DNA of 5,770 nucleotides from a bacterium (GTDB taxonomy: Bacteria > SZUA-79 > Acidulodesulfobacterales > Acidulodesulfobacteraceae), in NCBI GenBank assembly GCA_021803845.1, contig JAJZLA010000122.1, positions 1 through 5,770 on the forward strand. The letters are read 5' to 3'. The translations under genes were made by a program, and so were the position numbers. The first letter of the stretch is position 1; each line of letters starts with the position of its first letter. Shown here piece by piece: positions 1-5,426 of the stretch. A model generated the notes under the pieces. The model was not told the origin of the DNA. It made no database searches and saw only the letters and a list, made by a program, of their open reading frames with translations.

Positions 1-61
1 ATTTTATTCTTTAATTAATTTGTAAATAGCCAAATATTTTATATTATAAAATTATAAAACT

Positions 62-1138
62 TTATTGCAGTTGTTTCTGCGATTCGATATAATCCGCCAA
101 AGGCATCAAAAGTTCGTCTAATTCGCCGTCCATAAAAGAAGCCAGCTTATGTATGGTTATACCGGCGCGGTGGTCAGTTATTCTGCCCTGCGGAAAATTA
201 TAAGTTCTTATCTTTTCGCTTCTGTCGCCGCTGCCTACCATACTTTTTCTGTTTTGAGCCTCTATGCTTTTTTTATCTGCTTCTATCCTGTTTAATAGAC
301 GCGACCTTAATATTCTAAGTGCTTTAGCTTTATTTTTGTGCTGAGATTTTTCGTCCTGACAGGTAACGACTAATCCGGACGGAATATGCGTAACCCTGAC
401 TGCCGAATCCGTAGTATTGACGCTCTGCCCGCCGTGTCCGGAAGACCTGTAAACGTCTATTCTTAAATCTTCTGGATTTATTTTTAAATCTATTTCTTCG
501 GCTTCAGGCATGACTGCAACGGTAGCCGCCGAAGTATGCACCCTTCCCTGCGTTTCCGTTGCCGGAATTCTTTGAACCCTGTGCACTCCGCTTTCATTGC
601 GCAAAAGACGGAATGCTTCTTTTCCTTTTACCGAAACTATGGCTTCTTTTAACCCGCCGGTAGAAGAAGGGCTTAAAGAAATAGCTTCGAATTGAAAATT
701 TTTTGTTAAGGCATACTTATTGTACATTTTAAAAAGGTCAAGGGCGAAAAGTGCGGCTTCTTCGCCGCCGGTAGCGGCTCTTATTTCTAGAAGTATGTCT
801 CTGTCCTGAGAATTTTCTTTGGGATAAAAGAAATCTTTAATTTCTTCGGCTATTTTATCCGCTTTGCTTTTTAGGGAATTTATTTCTTCGTTTTCTAAAT
901 CGATTAGAGCGGGGTCGGACTCTGTTTTAATCAGCTTTTCAAGGTCTTTTATTTCTGATTCCGTTTTATTATATTCCGAAAATTGTTCCGCAGTTTTTTT
1001 TATAGCGTTGTATTGTTTAGATAATTCTTTTATTTCCGGACTGAAACCTTTTGTGCTTTCTTCCTGTATTTTAGAATATAATTCCTCGGCTTTTTCTGAT
1101 AATTCCGAGGCTTTTTTTATTAAGTTATCGTCAAGCAT
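62..1138 (-). CDS. prfA: Peptide chain release factor 1 (RF1)
   Basis: Cytoplasmic class I release factor that reads UAA and UAG in the ribosomal A site and triggers hydrolysis of peptidyl-tRNA. Counting from the start chosen here (358 aa, normal for RF1), the codon-recognition motif PAT lies near residues 192-194 within HRVQRIPATETQGR; this PxT motif marks RF1, whereas RF2 has SPF. The catalytic GGQ lies near 236-238 within SSGHGGQSVNTTDSAVR, and the conserved GSGDRSEKIRTYNFPQGR block is near 303-320. The first 100 or so residues are the Lys/Glu-rich helical domain 1. An in-frame ATG at 1147 would add Met-Cys-Leu, but it overlaps the Shine-Dalgarno GAAGGA (1147-1152), which is correctly spaced for the ATG at 1138, so 1138 is preferred. 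It is the last gene of the leftward run, 50 bases after thyX. prmC, whose product methylates the GGQ glutamine, often follows prfA but would lie outside the window. Function is close to certain. Confidence 0.97.
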   Translation of the reverse strand: MLDDNLIKKASELSEKAEELYSKIQEESTKGFSPEIKELSKQYNAIKKTAEQFSEYNKTESEIKDLEKLIKTESDPALIDLENEEINSLKSKADKIAEEIKDFFYPKENSQDRDILLEIRAATGGEEAALFALDLFKMYNKYALTKNFQFEAISLSPSSTGGLKEAIVSVKGKEAFRLLRNESGVHRVQRIPATETQGRVHTSAATVAVMPEAEEIDLKINPEDLRIDVYRSSGHGGQSVNTTDSAVRVTHIPSGLVVTCQDEKSQHKNKAKALRILRSRLLNRIEADKKSIEAQNRKSMVGSGDRSEKIRTYNFPQGRITDHRAGITIHKLASFMDGELDELLMPLADYIESQKQLQ

Positions 1139-1146
1139 TAAACACA

Positions 1147-1152
1147 TCCTTC
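1147..1152 (-). promoter_or_regulatory. Ribosome binding site deciding the prfA start
   Basis: The minus strand reads GAAGGA here, followed by eight bases and then the ATG at 1138. The alternative upstream ATG (1145-1147) begins inside this motif and so cannot use it. This supports the shorter prfA start. Confidence 0.75.
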
Positions 1153-1188
1153 AAAGCAATTAAATGCATATAGCAAATAGAATTAAGG

Positions 1189-1899
1189 TTAAAAGTCGAG
1201 ACCGCCTTTTAACCAGGACTTCCTCACGTCTGAAGGACTTCCGCAAGAGAATTCCCCTTCGGAACAATTTCCCCTTACGCACGACGGACCCGCTCCGTGA
1301 AAAACAGACGGAGCTATAGGATAGGCCAATTTAAACATTTCACGGGCTACCGACCTTATCTCCCACTGCGCTCTGTTGCATCCTCTAAGCTTAAAAAAAT
1401 GAAGGAGTTCCCTTGCATTCATAGTAAAAATAATTTGGGTTTCAGTCGCATTTGGAAGAAGATATCTGGCATCTTCCGCAGGAACGCCTTTTTCTATAAA
1501 ATATCCGTAAAGCGAAAAAATATCTTCGGTTATTTTTTTATATTTTTCCAAAAATTCAGGATTACAGGCTATAGAATCGGGAATAAGATATTTAGGCTTA
1601 TCTTCCTTAACGTACCGCTGGCTTCTTTGAGAATATGAAGCTATTCTATGCCTTACTAATTGATGGGAAGCGCTTCTCGACAATTTTTCCACGCCGAAAG
1701 TAAAATTAGAATGTTCCAGAACGGATTCGTGCCCCGAAATCCTTATTCTTTTAATTAGTTTCCTGGCCTGCTCAAGTCCTTTCTCGCCGTCGTTAAAATC
1801 GGCCTCTATCTTGTCTATGCCGTAAGAACTGTAGCATAGACGCGCTGCAGTAGCAATAGTAATTTCAGGCTTGGAAGTATAATTAATAAGCTTAACCAT
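1189..1899 (-). CDS. thyX: Flavin-dependent thymidylate synthase ThyX
   Basis: Converts dUMP to dTMP using methylenetetrahydrofolate as carbon donor and FAD/NADPH as reductant; it is unrelated to ThyA and, unlike ThyA, yields tetrahydrofolate rather than dihydrofolate. The 236-aa protein is of usual family length. The ThyX signature RHR-x7-S is complete: RHR at 83-85, IASYSQR, then Ser93. Other family blocks are GHESVLEHSNFTF (56-68) and the stretch 144-182 with RYLLPNATET, NARELLHFF and CNRAQWEIR, which form FAD and dUMP contacts in known structures. The C-terminal tail has three cysteines (207, 212, 219) in a Gly-rich segment, as I recall from clostridial-type ThyX proteins; its role is unclear to me. 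It lies 31 bases after rpmE. No Shine-Dalgarno is visible: the bases before the ATG read TCCTTTTATGA. The ATG at 1899 is nevertheless preferred because MVKLINYTS matches the usual ThyX beginning. Confidence 0.96.
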   Translation of the reverse strand: MVKLINYTSKPEITIATAARLCYSSYGIDKIEADFNDGEKGLEQARKLIKRIRISGHESVLEHSNFTFGVEKLSRSASHQLVRHRIASYSQRSQRYVKEDKPKYLIPDSIACNPEFLEKYKKITEDIFSLYGYFIEKGVPAEDARYLLPNATETQIIFTMNARELLHFFKLRGCNRAQWEIRSVAREMFKLAYPIAPSVFHGAGPSCVRGNCSEGEFSCGSPSDVRKSWLKGGLDF

Positions 1900-1930
1900 T
1901 CATAAAAGGAAAAATAATAAATTTATTTGT

Positions 1931-2152
1931 TTATTTTTTAGCGGCGCTGCTTTTTACGCCGGCATATTTTTTGTTAAATTTATCTATTCTTCCTGCGCTA
2001 TCGACAAATTTTTGCTTACCCGTATAAAACGGATGGCATTTTGAACATATATCGACGTGAATTTCCTCTACGGTGCTTCCCGTAACGAATTCTTCCCCGC
2101 AGGCGCATTTAACTTTAGCCTGATAAATTTTCGGGTGTATTCCCTCTTTCAT
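1931..2152 (-). CDS. rpmE: 50S ribosomal protein L31, zinc-binding form
   Basis: Small protein of the large ribosomal subunit that bridges to the 30S head. The 73-aa product starts [16 protein letters not shown] and contains the four zinc ligands of the C+ type: Cys16 and Cys18 (CAC) and Cys36 and Cys39 (CSKC). The conserved [13 protein letters not shown] and [10 protein letters not shown] segments follow, and the tail is basic and Ala/Lys-rich. Because this is the cysteine-containing form, a zinc-independent L31 paralogue may exist elsewhere, as is known in other bacteria, with switching under zinc limitation. A good Shine-Dalgarno, AAGGAG (2163-2168), precedes the ATG by ten bases. The gene lies 36 bases after kdsB, two genes ahead of prfA. 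rpmE close to prfA is a common arrangement; thyX between them is less familiar to me. Confidence 0.97.
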   Translation of the reverse strand: MKEGIHPKIYQAKVKCACGEEFVTGSTVEEIHVDICSKCHPFYTGKQKFVDSAGRIDKFNKKYAGVKSSAAKK

Positions 2153-2188
2153 GTTTTTACCGCTCCTTTTTTATTTTTTTAATATAAG

Positions 2189-2962
2189 TTAATTATTATA
2201 AGATTTTAAAATAAAATTTTCAACCTTTTTAATATCGTCTTTAACGTCGACCGGTATCGTAGAAATATCGACGGTTTCAAGTTTTATCTTATAACCGTTT
2301 TCTATTGCCCTCAACTGTTCCAGCATCTCCTTTTTTTCTAAATAAGACTGCTCCATTTTACCGAATTCAAAAAGAAATTTTTTCGTATATCCGTAAAAAC
2401 CGAGATGTTTATAACCGTAAATCCCTTTAATATCCTTAAGCTTATCGGCCTGTTCCCTGTCGTAAGGTATAGGGCTTCTGGAAAAATATATTCCGAAATT
2501 TTCTTTATCCACTACTACTTTTACGTTATTTGGATCCATAAACTCGTCAAAGTCGTAAATAGGCGTTTTAACGCTCGTAAATGTAATTTCTCCTTTTTCT
2601 CCGTTTTCGTCAAAAGGTTTTATTAATGCAGATATTATTTCCGAATTTACTAACGGTTCGTCTCCCTGTATGTTTAGTATTATATCGGCGTCCACATTCT
2701 GAACGGCTTCGATTATCCTGTCCGTTCCAGTCTGATGAGTATCTTTAGTCATAACTACGTTTGCTCCGAAATCTTTGCAAGCGTCGAATATTCTTTTGTC
2801 TTCCGTAGCTATGATGACGTCCGACAACAATTCCGACTTTTTAACTCCTTCGTAAACATGCTTTATCATCGGCTTTCCCATAATCAAAGCAAGAGGTTTT
2901 CCTTCAAACCTCGTCGATTTATATCTTGCGGGTATAACCGCGACTATTTTTTTCATATTCAT
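2189..2962 (-). CDS. kdsB: 3-deoxy-manno-octulosonate cytidylyltransferase (CMP-KDO synthetase)
   Basis: Cytoplasmic enzyme that activates KDO with CTP to give CMP-KDO and pyrophosphate, the donor for the inner core of lipopolysaccharide; its presence implies a Gram-negative outer membrane. The 257-aa protein has the family's nucleotide-binding signature PARYKSTRFEGKPL (11-24), ATED (52-55), TGTDR (78-82), the metal-binding QGDEPL (99-104), SRSPIPYDR (161-169), YKHLGFYGY (184-192), MLEQLRAIENG (213-223) and VDVKDD (239-243). Length is normal. Two in-frame ATGs compete, at 2962 and 2956; the second gives the more typical MKKIVAVIPARY start, but neither has a visible Shine-Dalgarno. The start is therefore uncertain by two residues. 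It lies 34 bases after the RlpA-like gene, consistent with an envelope-related head of the operon. The alternative, another sugar-nucleotide cytidylyltransferase such as NeuA, is disfavoured by the KDO-specific blocks. Confidence 0.95.
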   Translation of the reverse strand: MNMKKIVAVIPARYKSTRFEGKPLALIMGKPMIKHVYEGVKKSELLSDVIIATEDKRIFDACKDFGANVVMTKDTHQTGTDRIIEAVQNVDADIILNIQGDEPLVNSEIISALIKPFDENGEKGEITFTSVKTPIYDFDEFMDPNNVKVVVDKENFGIYFSRSPIPYDREQADKLKDIKGIYGYKHLGFYGYTKKFLFEFGKMEQSYLEKKEMLEQLRAIENGYKIKLETVDISTIPVDVKDDIKKVENFILKSYNN

Positions 2963-2996
2963 ATTTTATTATATTTAATCGTAAAATAAAATAAAT

Positions 2997-3767
2997 TTAT
3001 TCAGACCGCGTAATATAAACGTCGTAACCGTATTTTGCTATAGTTTTGGCAAAATTATAAGCATCCTGCAAATTTTTAAAGTCGCCGAATACCACTTTAT
3101 AATAGAATGTGCCCCTTATATTTTTTTCTGCAAGCTTAACTCCGGGCACAAATTTTTTCATTGCCGATATTTTTTTTAGCGCCTTTGCCTTTCTCGTATA
3201 AGCGGCAAACTGCAGCGTATAGCCGCAAACCGGAGGCGCATGTTTTACTGCCGGCACTATTCCGCTTGTACTATAATATCTTTTACATTGAGCTAAAGAA
3301 ACGGGATTGAGACCCAAATACTGCACCCTTACTAATGCCGTCCCCGGTCCTACCATATCTAAAGCTCTTGCCGCCGCATACGAAAGATCCATAATCCTGC
3401 CGTCGGCATAAGGACCTCTGTCGTTAACCAAAACTTCAACGCTTCTGTGATTTTCCAGATCCGTCACGTAAGCATAACTGTTTAAAGGAAGGGTTAGCGA
3501 AGCCGCGGTTAAATCGTACATGTTATAAATTTGACCGCTTGCAGTGGGTCTGCCCTGAAATCCTGGACCATACCACGAAGCTACTCCTATTTCTACATCG
3601 TTAGATATTCGTTTAGGAGGATAATATCCGGGAGAAGGAGCATATCCTCTGGCGCTTTGTCCTGAATAATTTCCTCCGATTATATAAGGAACGCAGCCGG
3701 ATAGAAAAACCGCGGGCATAAAAACAAAAAATAAAATTAATATTAAGGTTATTTTTTTATTTGACAT
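2997..3767 (-). CDS. rlpA: RlpA-like lipoprotein with DPBB and SPOR domains, active-site residues substituted
   Basis: Predicted outer-membrane-anchored lipoprotein of 256 aa. Residues 1-25 form a lipoprotein signal: short Lys-rich start, hydrophobic stretch, and lipobox LSGC with the lipidated Cys25. A Pro/Gly/Tyr-rich linker follows (30-56). The double-psi beta-barrel runs from about 60 to 150 (GVASWYGPGF, TASGQIYNMYDLTAAS, VLVNDRGPYADGRIMDLSYAAA). A SPOR domain occupies about 181-254 (CGYTLQFAAY ... YYKVVFGDFKN), the module that binds peptidoglycan stripped of stem peptides at division sites. Canonical RlpA is a lytic transglycosylase. Here Asp116 of NDRGP is kept, but the usual His in FHG is Gln71, the usual Glu in SGE is Gln79, and the His in TAAH is Ser90. 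The protein may be a weak or inactive enzyme acting as a septal wall binder. It is first in the operon. No strong Shine-Dalgarno precedes the ATG. Confidence 0.9.
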   Translation of the reverse strand: MSNKKITLILILFFVFMPAVFLSGCVPYIIGGNYSGQSARGYAPSPGYYPPKRISNDVEIGVASWYGPGFQGRPTASGQIYNMYDLTAASLTLPLNSYAYVTDLENHRSVEVLVNDRGPYADGRIMDLSYAAARALDMVGPGTALVRVQYLGLNPVSLAQCKRYYSTSGIVPAVKHAPPVCGYTLQFAAYTRKAKALKKISAMKKFVPGVKLAEKNIRGTFYYKVVFGDFKNLQDAYNFAKTIAKYGYDVYITRSE

Positions 3768-3871
3768 CTTTAATATTTATACTATATAATAAAAAAATAA
3801 ATGCATAATTTATTTAATTCATTATATTATACATTTTATACATACAAACATACGAATTTTTATTACAATTA

Positions 3872-3905
3872 TATAATTAAATAGACTGTCAGACAAGTCT
3901 ATATT
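3872..3905 (+). promoter_or_regulatory. Candidate promoter elements for the riboswitch transcript
   Basis: Two -10-like hexamers fit the plus-strand transcript. TATATT at 3900-3905, with a weak -35-like TTAAAT at 3877-3882 and a 17-base spacer, would start RNA near 3912, right at the aptamer's first helix. A perfect TATAAT at 3872-3877 would start it near 3884 but has no recognisable -35 box. The DNA is so AT-rich that either may be chance; the fit of the first to the aptamer's 5' end is the main support. Confidence 0.35.
3881..3902. promoter_or_regulatory. Imperfect palindrome, possible operator
   Basis: Left arm ATAGACTGTC (3881-3890), centre A at 3891, right arm GACAAGTCTAT (3892-3902). 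The arms pair over ten positions if one A in the right arm (3895 or 3896) is bulged. Read without the bulge, it is a 7-base inverted repeat ATAGACT/AGTCTAT around an 8-base spacer. It lies between the candidate -35 and -10 boxes and nine bases ahead of the riboswitch, where a repressor site would be expected. It also contains AGAC twice at 8-base spacing, which superficially recalls tandem met boxes of MetJ, though MetJ is a gammaproteobacterial regulator. The regulator is unknown. Confidence 0.4.
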
Positions 3906-3910
3906 TAATG

Positions 3911-4018
3911 TTCTTATCGAGAGCGGTAGAGGGACGGGCCCTTTGAAACCGCAGCAACCGTTTAGATTATAATAAAATCGGTGCTAATTCCCGCAGGTTC
4001 ATTCCTGGAAGATAAGAA
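3911..4018 (+). ncRNA. SAM-I riboswitch aptamer (S box leader)
   Basis: S-adenosylmethionine-binding leader RNA. The outer helix P1 is TTCTTATC (3911-3918) with GATAAGAA (4011-4018), eight perfect pairs. P2 is GCGG (3923-3926) with CCGC (3949-3952), enclosing AGGG/CCCT (3930-3933/3939-3942) and the consensus GAGGGACGGGCCCTTTGAAA. P3 is ACCG (3957-3960) with CGGT (3979-3982), following the conserved GCAACC. The conserved GGTGCTAATTCC follows (3980-3991). P4 is CAGG (3994-3997) with CCTG (4004-4007). All four helices and the conserved core are present, so it looks functional. When SAM is bound, P1 is stabilised, which frees the terminator downstream and stops transcription. It controls the threonine-synthase-like gene and the sulfur-carrier gene behind it. 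Confidence 0.96.
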
Positions 4019-4043
4019 GAAACGAGTTTAAAAACCTCTTCTT
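4014..4043 (+). promoter_or_regulatory. Antiterminator pairing of the SAM riboswitch
   Basis: AAGAAGA (4014-4020), whose first five bases belong to the 3' strand of P1, is perfectly complementary to TCTTCTT (4037-4043), part of the 5' arm of the terminator. Without SAM this seven-pair helix can form and block the terminator; with SAM, P1 sequesters AAGAA. The two states are mutually exclusive, which predicts a transcriptional off switch. Confidence 0.75.
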
Positions 4044-4072
4044 CCTAATTTTCGGGAAGGAGAGGTTTTTTT
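4030..4072 (+). terminator. Intrinsic terminator, expression platform of the SAM riboswitch
   Basis: The 5' arm AAAAACCTCTTCTTCC (4030-4045) pairs with GGAAGGAGAGGTTTTT (4055-4070) over sixteen positions with a single G-U (4040-4060), around a nine-base loop. The run of seven T residues (4066-4072) forms the U tract. It ends 62 bases before the start codon at 4135, so it would stop transcription before the first gene when SAM is plentiful. Confidence 0.95.
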
Positions 4073-4134
4073 GTTATAGGCTTTACTTTAATAAAATAAA
4101 TTAAAAACAGAATAAATTAAAATAAGGAGACAAA

Positions 4135-5379
4135 ATGTTCGTGAAAGGTTTAAAATGCAGGGAATGCGGCAAGGAATATCCAGACAGCCCGCTTTATGTT
4201 TGCGATTATTGTTTCGGTCCGCTCGAAGTGGACTACGATTACGATAAAATAAAAAAAGAGATAACAAAAGAAAAAATAAAATCTCGCGATGCCAATATGT
4301 GGCGGTATCAGGAACTTCTTCCTATAAAAGGAGAGATAAAAATAGGCAAAAACGTGGGATATACGCCGCTCGTAAAAGCCGATAACCTTGCAAAAGCACT
4401 CGGCGTTAAAGAAATGTACGTTAAAAACGATGCCGTAAACTTTCCTACACTATCTTTTAAAGATAGAGTCGTTTCGGTAGCTATTGCAAAAGCAAGAGAA
4501 TTCGGTTTTAAAACCGTCGCCTGCGCATCTACGGGCAACCTGGCAAATTCCGTTGCGGCATTAGCGGCTTCTTCCGGTTACGAAAGTTTCGTATTCATAC
4601 CGTCAAACCTTGAAACAGGAAAAGTATTGGGGACACTTATATACGACACTAATCTCGTTAAAATTAACGGCAGTTACGATAAAGTCAACAGGCTCTGCAC
4701 CGAAATAGCCGGCAAACACAGCTGGGCATTCGTAAACATAAATTTAAGGCCTTATTATGCCGAAGGTTCAAAATCCCTTACTTTCGAAATGCTGGAACAG
4801 TTAGGATTTAAAGCCCCCGATAACGTCGTAGTTCCAATGGCCGGCGGCTCTTTAATAACAAAAGTAGGCAAAGCCATAGACGAGTTCGATTACTGCGGAC
4901 TGCTTAACGAAAAACCGCATACTAGAATTTTCGGAGCGCAGGCTACCGGATGCAATCCTATAACCGCTACTGTTAAAGAAAAAAGAGAATTTATAAAGCC
5001 GGTAAGAACTCCGGATACTATCGCAAAATCACTTGCAATAGGAAATCCGGCAGACGGCTACTATGCATCCGACCTTATGAATAAAACAGGCGGATACGGC
5101 GAAGACGCTACCGACGAAGAAATAGTCGAAGGCATGAAACTTCTTGCCGCTACCGAAGGCATATTTACCGAAACTGCAGGGGGCGTCACAGTCGCCGTAG
5201 CAAAAAAACTTATAGAAAAAGGTTATATAAACAAAAACGAAACGACGGTTCTTGCTATTACGGGCAACGGACTTAAAACTCTTGAGGCATTAAACGGAAA
5301 ATTAAAAGAAGCGCCGGTTATTGAAGCTAATTTAGAAGAATTTGAAGGAGTTTTATCTAAAATTAAAAGAAAAAAATAA
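4135..5379 (+). CDS. thrC: Threonine-synthase-like PLP enzyme under SAM-I control
   Basis: Fold-type II PLP enzyme of the threonine synthase family, which converts O-phosphohomoserine and water to threonine and phosphate. The 414-aa product begins with a zinc-ribbon-like segment: CREC (Cys8, Cys11) and CDYC (Cys23, Cys26). The catalytic domain has GYTPL (75-79), the PLP-binding lysine in SFKDR (Lys109), the substrate/PLP loop ASTGNLANS (131-139), PMAGGSLITK (234-243) where the PLP phosphate loop is expected, and the C-terminal TGNGLKTLE (376-384). GNL and PMAGGS differ from the GNT and GNAGN forms I know from standard threonine synthases, so this is a divergent subfamily. The Shine-Dalgarno AAGGAG (4124-4129) sits five bases before ATG. 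It sits behind a SAM riboswitch and 47 bases before a MoaD-NIL gene, so its real job may be sulfur transfer to phosphohomoserine to form homocysteine. Family membership is firm; the threonine synthase activity and the symbol are tentative. Confidence 0.88.
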   Translation: MFVKGLKCRECGKEYPDSPLYVCDYCFGPLEVDYDYDKIKKEITKEKIKSRDANMWRYQELLPIKGEIKIGKNVGYTPLVKADNLAKALGVKEMYVKNDAVNFPTLSFKDRVVSVAIAKAREFGFKTVACASTGNLANSVAALAASSGYESFVFIPSNLETGKVLGTLIYDTNLVKINGSYDKVNRLCTEIAGKHSWAFVNINLRPYYAEGSKSLTFEMLEQLGFKAPDNVVVPMAGGSLITKVGKAIDEFDYCGLLNEKPHTRIFGAQATGCNPITATVKEKREFIKPVRTPDTIAKSLAIGNPADGYYASDLMNKTGGYGEDATDEEIVEGMKLLAATEGIFTETAGGVTVAVAKKLIEKGYINKNETTVLAITGNGLKTLEALNGKLKEAPVIEANLEEFEGVLSKIKRKK

Positions 5380-5412
5380 ATAAGCGATTATATTAATTTT
5401 AATTATAAAAAT

Positions 5413-5420
5413 AAAGGAGG
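5413..5420 (+). promoter_or_regulatory. Strong ribosome binding site of the sulfur-carrier gene
   Basis: AAAGGAGG lies six bases before the ATG at 5427. It is the best match to the 16S anti-Shine-Dalgarno in the window and fixes the start of the carrier gene. Confidence 0.8.
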
Positions 5421-5426
5421 ATTAAA

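Noticed and set aside
36..52. AT-only palindrome ATTTTATA/TATAAAAT downstream of prfA as a terminator
   Set aside because: It has no G or C pairs and no U tract after a stable stem. Such palindromes are expected by chance in this AT-rich DNA, and the operon may continue past the window edge.
864..1163. Plus-strand open frame of 99 codons
   Set aside because: It lies antisense within prfA, whose product is clearly recognised; Ser/Phe-rich composition is typical of a shadow frame.
1297..1638. Plus-strand open frame of 113 codons
   Set aside because: Antisense to thyX, with no recognisable protein and no ribosome binding site.
2405..2989. Two plus-strand open frames (2405-2626 and 2735-2989)
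   Set aside because: Both are antisense to kdsB and encode Phe/Tyr/Ser-rich shadow sequences.
3821..3832. TATAAT-like hexamers on the minus strand as the promoter of the rlpA-kdsB-rpmE-thyX-prfA operon
   Set aside because: GTATAAT is a perfect -10 match, but no -35-like box lies at 16-18 bases and several similar hexamers occur nearby by composition alone. A promoter for the operon must be in this region, but I cannot pick it.
4308..4538. Minus-strand open frame of 76 codons
   Set aside because: Antisense to the conserved catalytic region of the threonine-synthase-like gene; no independent support.
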